Shown in pieces: positions 7,153 through 14,423 of a DNA stretch of 15,856 bases. The notes beneath the pieces are model-generated. The model was not told where the DNA came from and did not search any database. It worked only from the letters and a program-made list of their open reading frames with translations. The translations under genes and the position numbers were made by a program. The DNA lies in the NCBI GenBank assembly GCA_002292015.1, contig DBBD01000147.1:1-15856 (forward strand). The letters are read 5' to 3'. The number at the start of each line of letters is the position of its first letter. Position 1 is the first letter of the stretch. This DNA is from Firmicutes bacterium UBA993 (GTDB lineage Bacteria > Bacillota > Dethiobacteria > DTU022).

Positions 7153-7322
7153 GATTAAGACGCCCATGCCCCTCACGGAACGGGAACACCATCAATAGGG
7201 TGACAACAAACCGCGCTTTTAATCATACACGTTTACGGTCCTAGCTTGCTGCGGGCACGGCATTCTGTGAACGCACCTTCAGGATAGACTGTCGTGCCAC
7301 AGGGTGGCGCCGGCAGAGGGAA

Positions 7323-7418
7323 TAAATTCCCCCTCCTCACCCTGACCCTCTCCTCCAATACGTGGGAGAGGGGATTTATAGGGTGGAGACTAAATTCCCC
7401 CTCACCCTGACCCTCTCC
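7323..7418. repeat. Two copies of a C-rich repeat with hairpin-forming flanks
   Basis: A block reading TAAATTCCCCCTC, then ACCCTGACCCTCTCC, occurs at 7323-7353 (with a 3-base CTC insertion) and at 7391-7418. Each copy is followed by its reverse-complementary G-rich arm. In copy A, CCCTCTCC (7346-7353) pairs with GGAGAGGG (7365-7372). This resembles the short CCCTCACCC-type palindromic repeats scattered in many bacterial genomes. Confidence 0.65.
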
Positions 7419-7436
7419 CCAAGAAGAGGGGTTTTT
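7411..7436 (+). terminator. Terminator-like hairpin in repeat copy B
   Basis: CCCTCT (7411-7416) pairs with AGAGGG (7425-7430), followed by a G and five T. This has the form of an intrinsic terminator on the plus strand, about 260 bases downstream of fba. It is the only such candidate found between the convergent genes. Confidence 0.45.
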
Positions 7437-7466
7437 CGGAGTAGTAATTACAAGCGCGGTGAACGG

Positions 7467-7841
7467 TTACTTTTGATCTCCAACCATGCAGACTCTTGTT
7501 CCTTTAGGCACCACGCAGATAAAGTCAAACTGGCCGCCGGAACAGATAAAATGGTGCTGCTCACCCGGAGCGACGAAAAGCGCCTGTCCCGGCTGTAGTT
7601 CCACTTCTCCCTCATTATTCTTAAATTTACCTTTACCGGCGATAACAAAAACCTGGTGCTCCCATTCGTGGCTGTGCCAGTCGGTGCTGATCTCACCGCT
7701 TAAGGAAAAATAACGCATCTCAAAATTGGGGGCACCCTCCGGTTCCCCTAGCAGCCAGCGAACCGTCAACCGTCCTTTGCCTTTAAGGTCAGCCGGAGTC
7801 AAGTCAATTTCTTCAGTTTTCTGCAGATCAGTCATATACAT
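7467..7841 (-). CDS. Small cupin-domain protein
   Basis: This is a 124-residue single-domain cupin. Motif 1 reads HSHEWEHQVFVIAGKG from residue 56 (H56, H58 and H62 or E61 as metal ligands). Motif 2 reads PGQALFVAPGEQHHF from residue 84 (H96 or H97). This matches the HsHpwEhevfvleG subgroup of metal-binding cupins, whose members include sensors and small enzymes of unknown substrate. The frame opens with a TTG at 7859, but ATG 7841 is preferred because GAGGGGAG lies 8 bases before it. It starts 48 bases after the ald stop, so it is probably the last gene of the minus-strand unit. Reaction unknown. Confidence 0.8.
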   Translation of the reverse strand: MYMTDLQKTEEIDLTPADLKGKGRLTVRWLLGEPEGAPNFEMRYFSLSGEISTDWHSHEWEHQVFVIAGKGKFKNNEGEVELQPGQALFVAPGEQHHFICSGGQFDFICVVPKGTRVCMVGDQK

Positions 7842-7889
7842 AACCAAATCTCCCCTCAACGCTTATTTGCCGGGTCGGCAGTAAATAAT

Positions 7890-9008
7890 CTATTGCAACA
7901 TTTCAGCAAGCGAGGTATACCCAATGTTCAACGATCTTGCTACCGATTCATGGACCAACCTTCCGCCATAAGTATTTACCCCGTTGGCTAGGGCGGGATC
8001 TTTGCAGATGGCCTGCACCACCCCCAAATTAGCGATCTTTTGCACATAGGGCAGGGTAGCGTTCGTTAGGGCAAGTGTTGAGGTCCGCGGTACGGCACCG
8101 GGGATGTTGGCCACGCTGTAGTGAACCACCCCATGCCTGATAACAATCGGATCACTGTGTGTGGTCGGCATTGCGCAGGTTTCTATACAGCCGCCCTGAT
8201 CGATGGCCACATCAACGATCACTGAACCAGGACGCATCCTTTTAATCATGTCCTCGGTGACGATAAGCGGAGCTTTTGCGCCGGCGATTAAAACGGCGCC
8301 AATCAGCAGATCAGCATCAGCCACCATGGTCCCAACCCAGTAGCGGTTTGACATCACCGTGTTGATGCGACCACCAAATATATCGTCAATATGGCGTAGT
8401 TTTCCGGCATCAATATCTAAAAGACTAACCCGGGCTCCCATACCCACAGCAACCTTGGCGGCGTTGATGCCGACCATGCCGCCACCAATGATCACCACAT
8501 GCCCCGGAGAAACTCCGGGTACTCCACCCAGCAGAACCCCCGACCCACTGCAGGGTTTCTCGAGGTAATGGGCTCCCACCTGAACGGCCATCTTGCCGGC
8601 CACCTCGCTCATCGGCGCCAGCAAAGGTAGAGAACCGTCAGCCTTCTGCACTGTATCATAAGAAATGCCGGTTACTTTCTTGGCTAACAGGGCTTCGGCC
8701 AGCTTTGGAGCCGCTCCCAGGTGCAAAAAGGTAAAAATGACCAGGTTCTCTCTGAAAAAGCCGTATTCAGATGCCAGGGGTTCCTTAACTTTCAGGATTA
8801 GATCCGCGCGTTCAAAAATCCCGGCAGGGCTGCCGACTATTTCCGCCCCTGCTTCTAAGTATTGCTGGTCTGAAAAGCCGCTGCCTTCGCCGGCCTTTTG
8901 CTCAACAATAACGCGATGCCCGCCCTCGACCAGGATCTCGACCCCGCCGGGAATAATCGCCACCCGGTTTTCATCTGCCTTGATCTCCTTTGGAACACCG
9001 ATAATCAT
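7890..9008 (-). CDS. ald: Alanine dehydrogenase
   Basis: This 372-residue NAD-dependent enzyme catalyses L-alanine + NAD + water to pyruvate + ammonium + NADH, and the reverse amination. The pyruvate-binding and catalytic residues fall exactly at the family positions: R15, K75, H96 and D270. The Rossmann segment GGGMVGINAAKVAVGMGA (175-192) is intact, as is the signature HYSVANIPGAVPRTST. Length is standard. The ribosome site GAAGGGAG lies about 11 bases before the ATG. It follows the NmrA-like gene by 70 bases. A TATAAT (9064-9059, minus strand) lies in the gap but no matching -35 is seen, so co-transcription with upstream genes is likely. In this context it could use pyruvate as ammonium acceptor or feed pyruvate to oxidoreductases. 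Confidence 0.96.
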   Translation of the reverse strand: MIIGVPKEIKADENRVAIIPGGVEILVEGGHRVIVEQKAGEGSGFSDQQYLEAGAEIVGSPAGIFERADLILKVKEPLASEYGFFRENLVIFTFLHLGAAPKLAEALLAKKVTGISYDTVQKADGSLPLLAPMSEVAGKMAVQVGAHYLEKPCSGSGVLLGGVPGVSPGHVVIIGGGMVGINAAKVAVGMGARVSLLDIDAGKLRHIDDIFGGRINTVMSNRYWVGTMVADADLLIGAVLIAGAKAPLIVTEDMIKRMRPGSVIVDVAIDQGGCIETCAMPTTHSDPIVIRHGVVHYSVANIPGAVPRTSTLALTNATLPYVQKIANLGVVQAICKDPALANGVNTYGGRLVHESVARSLNIGYTSLAEMLQ

Positions 9009-9078
9009 CTTCTACCCGCTCCCTTCACTACAGGTTAATGAGAAACAGGATCATTCTTATTATAATTTATCCAAGCTC

Positions 9079-9930
9079 TTAAATTATTTCCCTCTTGGCG
9101 AACGCAAAAAAACCTGTTGGTTCACGCCCCAGCAACCAGCATAGCTGCTTGGTGTTACCCTTCAGGCCATAGGCAGCATAGTAACGGAACATTCTGGTCA
9201 GGGTCTCTACCGCGTATTTACCGAGCCCAGAGGTGGCAGCTTTTACACACCAGTCGTCAATCGATATTTCTTCATACCGGACAGAAGTTCCTCTCGCCTT
9301 AGCAAGAATAGATACCAATTCCAGCTGGGTCAGGGCTGTTGTTCCGGACAGCTCGTAAATTGCGTTAGTGTGTCCTTCCCCGGTTAAAACAATCGCCGCC
9401 GCTTCGCCCAGGTCCTGTAAGTCAACCAGGCTCAAAGCAGTAGCGGCCGGGTATGGAGCCCGGTAGATGCCTTCACTTAAGATCGCTTCTTTGGAAGCGA
9501 GGATATTTTGCATATAGGGTGCCGGCTGCAAAATCGTAAACTCGAGGCCCGATTCCAAGAGCAGTTCTTCAACCCGCAGCTTGTTCCAGTGGTGGGGCAT
9601 CTTTTCTGCCTGGGGGTGCAGCACGGAATGGTAAACGAAATGTTCAACGCCGGCCTCCGCGGCAGCCGTAATGATCGATCGTCCGATCTCAATTTCAGCC
9701 GGGTGCATATTGGGGCAGATGTGATAGAGTGATGAAATACCATTCACAGCGGTGCGAAGCGCATCTGTGCCGGTAAAATCGCCGAGCAGGGCCTCTGTTG
9801 CGCCGGCTTCAAGCAGATCGGAAGCCTGGTCCCGGTGCCGAACGAATACCCTGACCACTGCTTCTCGTTTAGCAAGCGCCTGCAAGACTGCCCTGCCGGT
9901 TTTTCCGGCCGCCCCGGTCAGTAAAATCAT
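9079..9930 (-). CDS. NmrA-like NAD(P)-binding protein (atypical SDR)
   Basis: This 283-residue protein has an N-terminal Rossmann fold: TGAAGKTG at residues 5-12 binds the dinucleotide, and RVFVRHRDQ around 27-35 ends the second strand and suggests NADP preference. The body follows the NmrA/QOR2-type pattern, with GDFTGTDAL, a YHSVLHP segment near 119 in place of a standard SDR YxxxK, and LQPAPYMQNI. Such proteins are either redox sensors or quinone/isoflavone-type reductases; the substrate here is unknown. GGAGG lies 13 bases before the ATG, rather distant. The ATG overlaps the stop of a small membrane-like open frame as ATGA. Confidence 0.75.
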   Translation of the reverse strand: MILLTGAAGKTGRAVLQALAKREAVVRVFVRHRDQASDLLEAGATEALLGDFTGTDALRTAVNGISSLYHICPNMHPAEIEIGRSIITAAAEAGVEHFVYHSVLHPQAEKMPHHWNKLRVEELLLESGLEFTILQPAPYMQNILASKEAILSEGIYRAPYPAATALSLVDLQDLGEAAAIVLTGEGHTNAIYELSGTTALTQLELVSILAKARGTSVRYEEISIDDWCVKAATSGLGKYAVETLTRMFRYYAAYGLKGNTKQLCWLLGREPTGFFAFAKREII

Positions 9931-10016
9931 TTTTCAGCGACAACCTCCGTAAAACCAGTGATCATCAACGATCCTGTCGCAACTATAAATACGGCTAAAG
10001 CATAGCAGATGATCAA
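9927..10016 (-). CDS. Possible tiny membrane protein with non-ATG start
   Basis: Directly after the PLP-enzyme gene an open frame encodes a basic lead (RIKWKE), one strong hydrophobic segment (IILIICYALAVFIVATGSL) and a short tail. It ends in TGA overlapping the ATG of the NmrA-like gene as ATGA. No ATG or GTG is available. A TTG at 10016 would give 29 residues and lose the basic lead. An ATT at 10049, overlapping the previous TAA stop, would give 40. Composition and the coupled stop favour a real single-pass peptide; the missing start argues against. Confidence 0.35.
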   Translation of the reverse strand: MIICYALAVFIVATGSLMITGFTEVVAEK

Positions 10017-10044
10017 AATAATATTAAACCCTAACTCTTTCCAC

Positions 10045-11274
10045 TTAATCCTTTAAGGCTGAACAAAGATCTTCCAGCAGGTCTGCTTCATTTTCCAACC
10101 CGGCGCTGACCCTGACGATACCTTCACCCATCCACTGCTCACGAATCACTTTCTTTTGCGCTTCGCTCAAATAGGCGGCCTGATCGATATAGAGATCGGT
10201 GGGGTAATAAAAGATCAGGCTGTGGGGATGGCCAAGGGAAGTGGCATAGCTAAACACCTTTACTCTCTCTGCCATTTTAATCGCTGCGCTTAGCCCTTCC
10301 CGCAGCTGAAAAGTAAGCATGCCGCCGAAGGCGCTCATCTGCCGGGAAGCAACCTGGTGATGCGGGTGTTCAGGAAGCCCGGGATAGAAAACTCTTTCCA
10401 CTGCCGGGTGAGAGGTTAAGTAGCGGGCCAGGGCCAGGGCGTTGGCACAGTGTTTCTCCATCCTGAGCGGCAGGGTGACTGCTCCGCGCGCAATCAACCA
10501 GGCGTTAAAGGGGCTGGCTGCCCCGCCCAGGTGGACGAGCATCTTTTTACGCAGCCCTTTTATCTCAGCCTGCGAGCCGATCACCACCCCACCCAGGGCG
10601 TCCCCATGCCCGTTGATATACTTGGTCAGGCTGTGGATCACCAGGTCGGCGCCCAACCGCAAGGGTTGTTGCAGGTAAGGAGTGGCATAGGTTGAATCAA
10701 CCACCAGTTTAATACCGTTTTGCCGGGCGACCCCGGCCAGGGCTTTTATATCGCTGATACGTAAGATCGGGTTGGCCGGTGTTTCACAATAAATGATCTT
10801 GGTGTTGGGCTTCAGGGCCGCTTTGACCTGCTCCAAGTTACTCGTATCGACCATGGTAACCTCAATACCGTAGTTTTGCAGCTGCTCGCCAAACAGTTCC
10901 TGGGCCCCGACGTAGCATAGTTCCTGGGCTAACAGGTGATCGCCGTTTTTTAAATTACCAAGTATGACCGCCGATACAGCGGCCATCCCGGTGGCGGTAA
11001 CCATGGCCGCCTCGCCGCCTTCCAGCGCCGCCAGTTTATCCTCAAGCGATCGTACTGACGGGTTGCTCCAGCGGCTGTAAGCATGGGGCGGGCGGTCTGA
11101 TTCAAGCAGCAGCGCGTCGAAGAGTTCCGGACCGAATTCAGGCAGGGCAAATGAAGCGCTCAGCTGCACCGGCCTGACCAGGGCCGGGCTGCCTTCTTGC
11201 GGCCCTGCCCCGGTATGAACCGCCAGTGTTTCAAAATGCCTGGTTTTTCCGTTTTCTTTATTGCCTGTTGTCAT
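10045..11274 (-). CDS. PLP-dependent Cys/Met metabolism enzyme (methionine gamma-lyase/cystathionine gamma-synthase family)
   Basis: This 409-residue fold-type I PLP enzyme is of the trans-sulfuration family. The Schiff-base lysine is K218 in HSLTKYINGHGD, D193 in VVDSTYATP pairs with the pyridine nitrogen, and Y66 and R68 (YSRWSNPS) match the phosphate-binding Tyr/Arg of the neighbouring subunit. Y121 matches the stacking tyrosine, and the position two later, Cys116 in Pseudomonas methionine gamma-lyase, is glycine here. The exact reaction (gamma-elimination to a thiol, ammonia and 2-oxobutyrate, or gamma-replacement) is therefore open. The frame extends to 11340, but ATG 11274 has GGAGG 7 bases upstream and avoids overlapping the transporter. 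The transporter gene stops 19 bases before it, so the two are almost certainly co-expressed. Confidence 0.88.
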   Translation of the reverse strand: MTTGNKENGKTRHFETLAVHTGAGPQEGSPALVRPVQLSASFALPEFGPELFDALLLESDRPPHAYSRWSNPSVRSLEDKLAALEGGEAAMVTATGMAAVSAVILGNLKNGDHLLAQELCYVGAQELFGEQLQNYGIEVTMVDTSNLEQVKAALKPNTKIIYCETPANPILRISDIKALAGVARQNGIKLVVDSTYATPYLQQPLRLGADLVIHSLTKYINGHGDALGGVVIGSQAEIKGLRKKMLVHLGGAASPFNAWLIARGAVTLPLRMEKHCANALALARYLTSHPAVERVFYPGLPEHPHHQVASRQMSAFGGMLTFQLREGLSAAIKMAERVKVFSYATSLGHPHSLIFYYPTDLYIDQAAYLSEAQKKVIREQWMGEGIVRVSAGLENEADLLEDLCSALKD

Positions 11275-11293
11275 TATCCTGCCTCCTGCCTGC

Positions 11294-12673
11294 TCAGCTG
11301 CCGGTATCTTTTTCAGCAATTTCCGAGCAAATTTGCTCATGTCTTTCGCGGGTCAGCGGGTAACGCCAGGCGAACAATACGGCCACAACCAAAAGGACAG
11401 CAGGCACCGGCCCCATGAAGAGGCGGATCGCCTGCACCGCTTCAGGTGGTTGAATCGGCAGTGGATCGGCCGCCGATGGGGTAATATAGTCGGCATAAGC
11501 CAACGCCTGTCCCATAGCCCAGATCGCCATACCGGCAGCCAGTTTTTGAAAGAAAGAGGCAAACGCGTAGTAGGAACCCTCCCGCCGTTCACCGGTTGAA
11601 AGCTGGTCGTACTCGACAACATCGGGAATCATTGACCAGGGCAGCACGTAAGAACAGGCGATACCCGCGCCGGCCAGCGCTGCCAGCAGGTAAGCCAGGG
11701 CCAGCCTCTCAGGGCTGAGGCCGGCAATAGCCAGCAAGACGACCAGCCACGACAGAGAGCCGACGATAAAGGCCCGGCTTTTGTCAAGCTTCTTGGCCGC
11801 CCAGACCCAGAGCGGCACGAATAAAAGAGCAGAACCCTGGGCAACCAGCACAAAATAGTTGGCCTGGTCGGGAACCCTTAAATAGTAGTTGGCAAAATAA
11901 ACGAGGACAGCGGCAACCACGCTGGCCGTGGTCCAGCTCATGGTGTAGAGCCCGATCACCCGCCAAAATGGCTTGTTTGAAAGGGTGGCCTTAATAGAAT
12001 CCCGAAATGGCAGTGTTGAGACAACGCTTTCGAGCAACACCCCCCGGGTCAGCCGGAAAACAAGCAGCGGCGGTAAGATGACCAGGGCGCCCAGCCCAAT
12101 GCCGATCATCATGAAAAGGCTGACCAGGTCGGGGAAAAAACCGCGCAGCAGGGTGATCATAATGATGGCTCCCAGCGAACCGCTAATCGAATAGGCCATC
12201 AGGTAGCCGTTGATCGAAATGCGCTCATCGTAGTCGCTGGTAAGTTCCGGCACCATAGCGTAATAGCCGATGCGAACAAAGGTAAAGGCACTGTTGAAAA
12301 GAATAAAAGTCAGGGTATAGTAAACGGTCAGAGCGAGGGGCTCAAAGGGCGGAACCTGCCACATCAGGGCAAAACCGACGCCTAAAGGCAGTGCGCCAAA
12401 GAGCAGCACCGTCCGTCTCCTGCCCCACCGCGTTTTGATCCGGTCGGAAACGATGCCGAACCACGGATCGTTAATCGCGTCCCACAGGCGACCGATGATC
12501 ACCGCCCAGGCCGCATAGTCAGGACGCAAACCGGCAACATCGGTCATGAAGTAGAGCTGGAAAAACATCAAGATCGCCAGCGGAACGCTGATTGAAATAT
12601 CACCGGCGCTGAACAGGATCTTCCACCCGGCAGAGTAATGCCCTTTTTCCGCTAATTTAAGTTCACCGGCCAC
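11294..12673 (-). CDS. GPH-type MFS cation symporter
   Basis: This 459-residue inner-membrane transporter has about twelve hydrophobic segments. Family marks are the loop SDRIKTRWGRRR after the second helix and ELTSDYDERISINGY between helices 4 and 5, both typical of glycoside-pentoside-hexuronide:cation symporters (MFS_2). MIPDVVEYDQLSTGERREGSYYA in the second half is equally characteristic. The frame opens with GTG at 12685, but GTG 12673 is preferred because GAGGTGG lies 8 bases before it. It sits 55 bases after the methyltransferase and 19 before the PLP enzyme, so it probably imports their substrate. Known MttB-type operons more often carry betaine (BCCT) carriers, so the pairing with a GPH member is unusual; its substrate need not be a sugar. 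Confidence 0.88.
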   Translation of the reverse strand: MAGELKLAEKGHYSAGWKILFSAGDISISVPLAILMFFQLYFMTDVAGLRPDYAAWAVIIGRLWDAINDPWFGIVSDRIKTRWGRRRTVLLFGALPLGVGFALMWQVPPFEPLALTVYYTLTFILFNSAFTFVRIGYYAMVPELTSDYDERISINGYLMAYSISGSLGAIIMITLLRGFFPDLVSLFMMIGIGLGALVILPPLLVFRLTRGVLLESVVSTLPFRDSIKATLSNKPFWRVIGLYTMSWTTASVVAAVLVYFANYYLRVPDQANYFVLVAQGSALLFVPLWVWAAKKLDKSRAFIVGSLSWLVVLLAIAGLSPERLALAYLLAALAGAGIACSYVLPWSMIPDVVEYDQLSTGERREGSYYAFASFFQKLAAGMAIWAMGQALAYADYITPSAADPLPIQPPEAVQAIRLFMGPVPAVLLVVAVLFAWRYPLTRERHEQICSEIAEKDTGS

Positions 12674-12728
12674 TAACCATACCACCTCTCATCTCATCAT
12701 CTCTTTAACCAGTTTTAACGCCTCTCTG

Positions 12729-14210
12729 TCAAAGGTTATCAAAATCCTGGTTTTCTTCCTGCTCGGCCAGGTAAAACTCTTCCAGCTCACGGCCGGCAAC
12801 TTTCTTACGGTAAGCATCCAACTCCTGCTCCACTTGCGGGTTGATATCCAGGGGCTGGTGATTTTCTAAAATTTCACGCACCTTTTCTTTAGCCCGTTCC
12901 ATAACATTTTTCGAGCCCTGGCTGACCCAGGTGGCATGCGGCTCGCGAACCAACATCGAGGGTATATAGTGTTCCCGCTTAAAATGGCTAACCGTGTGCT
13001 CTTCAGCCAGGTAATGCCCGCTGAACCCTTTTTCTTTGATCAACTCCAGGGCTAAAGTATCGTTATTTACGGTAATGCCTTCCCTGGTCCGGGCTACAGC
13101 CCCACACCATTCATCATCTAAAATCAGTAAGGGCTCGCTTTCAAGCATGGTGCTGTCAAGAGTGCCGGCGCAAGTAATGTAATTTACCCCGGCCAGTGCT
13201 GCCTGCATTAAGGTAGCGCAGCGCTCCAGGCCGGCCTGGATATCCTCAACCTTGGCCTCGGTTACCCCACCCACGGAGCGGATCGGCAGGCCGTAGTAGC
13301 GGGCCAGCTGGGCCGAAGCAGCCGAGATCAGGCCGGTTTCAACCGCGCCAAGCGCCACCGTTCCCAGCTTCATATTAGCGATGGTTGAAACAGTACCGTA
13401 AAGAATGGGCGTCCCCGGTCTGAAGATCTGGGCCAGGGTAATGTGTGCCAAAATTGCGGCATTTTCCTGGACCAGCAGTCCGGCCAGGGTTACCGGCGCC
13501 GTGGCCCCGGCGATCGCCTCCGGCGACATGGCCAGCGGTTGGCCATAATCGGCACAAATCAGCAAGCCTTCAAGCTGCTCCTTGCTCATCTGCAGGGGGC
13601 TGACCACCGAACAGATGCTGAAAAACCGCGGGCGGCGGCGCAGCTCATCCTTACCGCCCACGGCGATAGCCATCATTTTCATCATGTCGAGGGTCGGCAG
13701 GTAGCCGTAACAGCCCATACCGAAAGGTTTACGGCTGTGATGGGCCCAGGCCCGAATCGCCTCGGCATGGATGGTGGTCATTGGGATGTCGTTGGGCCAA
13801 ACATCCATCTGGGTGTTATTGATGTGCTTACAGGCATTAATCAGCTTGATATGCCGGACAAGATCATCTAAAGTTGTCGGCCGGTGTTCGCCGTTTTCAG
13901 TATCGAGGATGGCCGTCGGCGTGCCGAGAGCGGCAAAATTAAGCTGATCGCCCCCGATCTCCATAATAAATTCCGGATCATTGCCAAACAGGGTAAATGA
14001 AGACGGGGCCTGCTTAACCGCCCATCGCACTATCGTTTCAGGGATCAGAACCTGCTTTTTGCCGTCATCGACCGGACAACCGGCCTCTTTAAACAGCTGC
14101 AGAGCTTTATCAAATTCCACTTTTAAACCGGTTTCAGCTAAAATCGCCATTGAGGCGGCATCAATCTTTTCAATCTCGGCTGCGGACAGAACTTCGAACC
14201 TGCTTTGCAT
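12729..14210 (-). CDS. MttB-superfamily corrinoid-dependent methyltransferase, non-pyrrolysine
   Basis: This 493-residue protein belongs to the trimethylamine methyltransferase (MttB) superfamily. It moves a methyl group from a quaternary amine or related compound to a Co(I) corrinoid protein. Recognised stretches are AILAETGLKVEF near the N-terminus, GGDQLNFAALGTPTAI, the TIM-barrel segment TPILYGTVSTIANMKLGTVALGAVE, and GGVTEAKVEDIQAG with GVNYITCAGTLDS. No in-frame amber codon interrupts it, so it resembles the MtgB/MtpB/MtcB group (glycine betaine, proline betaine, carnitine) rather than the pyrrolysine enzyme. The track-like start at 14234 is a TTG; ATG 14210 lies 6 bases after GGAGG and is preferred (14213 is 3 bases away). 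It heads the minus-strand unit. Its partner corrinoid protein, MtqA-type transferase and RamA activator are absent from the window. Confidence 0.9.
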   Translation of the reverse strand: MQSRFEVLSAAEIEKIDAASMAILAETGLKVEFDKALQLFKEAGCPVDDGKKQVLIPETIVRWAVKQAPSSFTLFGNDPEFIMEIGGDQLNFAALGTPTAILDTENGEHRPTTLDDLVRHIKLINACKHINNTQMDVWPNDIPMTTIHAEAIRAWAHHSRKPFGMGCYGYLPTLDMMKMMAIAVGGKDELRRRPRFFSICSVVSPLQMSKEQLEGLLICADYGQPLAMSPEAIAGATAPVTLAGLLVQENAAILAHITLAQIFRPGTPILYGTVSTIANMKLGTVALGAVETGLISAASAQLARYYGLPIRSVGGVTEAKVEDIQAGLERCATLMQAALAGVNYITCAGTLDSTMLESEPLLILDDEWCGAVARTREGITVNNDTLALELIKEKGFSGHYLAEEHTVSHFKREHYIPSMLVREPHATWVSQGSKNVMERAKEKVREILENHQPLDINPQVEQELDAYRKKVAGRELEEFYLAEQEENQDFDNL

Positions 14211-14265
14211 CATCTGCCTCCTTCGCTTGATCAACGTAACGGGTGCATTTTAATCCTCTGCCTGT

Positions 14266-14296
14266 ATTAAAGGATCCCCCCCCTCCCCCCTTGCAA
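14266..14296 (-). promoter_or_regulatory. Candidate promoter with a poly-G spacer for the methyltransferase unit
   Basis: On the minus strand TTGCAA (14296-14291, 4 of 6 to TTGACA) and TTTAAT (14271-14266, 5 of 6 to TATAAT) are separated by 19 bases. The spacer consists almost wholly of G6-A-G8 followed by ATCC. The start codon is about 55 bases further on. The spacer is longer than the optimal 17, and slippage in the G8 run would change it. Confidence 0.4.
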
Positions 14297-14364
14297 CGAA
14301 CAAACCGATAACCGAATGAAAACATTACATCAGTGAGCCTCAGGCCGGGATCGGCAGCATCAGC

Positions 14365-14390
14365 AAAAGGTTGCGCTCCGCGTGCGCACC
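14365..14390 (-). terminator. Weak intrinsic terminator after rsgA
   Basis: On the minus strand GGTGCGC (14390-14384) pairs with GCGCAACC (14376-14369) with one bulged A, followed by only four T. It lies about 35 bases after the rsgA stop and upstream of the methyltransferase promoter candidate. The short T-run makes it weak. Confidence 0.4.
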
Positions 14391-14423
14391 GGTAAACAAA
14401 AGGGCGGCCAATTAAAGTTTATG

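Larger units (their letters stand above)
7153..7466. other. Gene-free convergent intergenic region
   Basis: This 314-base stretch separates the convergent fba and cupin genes. Its left half shows nothing clear apart from a small GCCAC/GTGGC hairpin near 7293-7305. Its right half holds the C-rich repeats and hairpins listed separately. Open frames across it have no ribosome sites or protein-like content. Confidence 0.6.

Noticed and set aside
12729..14210. Pyrrolysine-containing trimethylamine methyltransferase
   Set aside because: The frame is continuous with no internal amber codon, so it belongs to the non-pyrrolysine branch.
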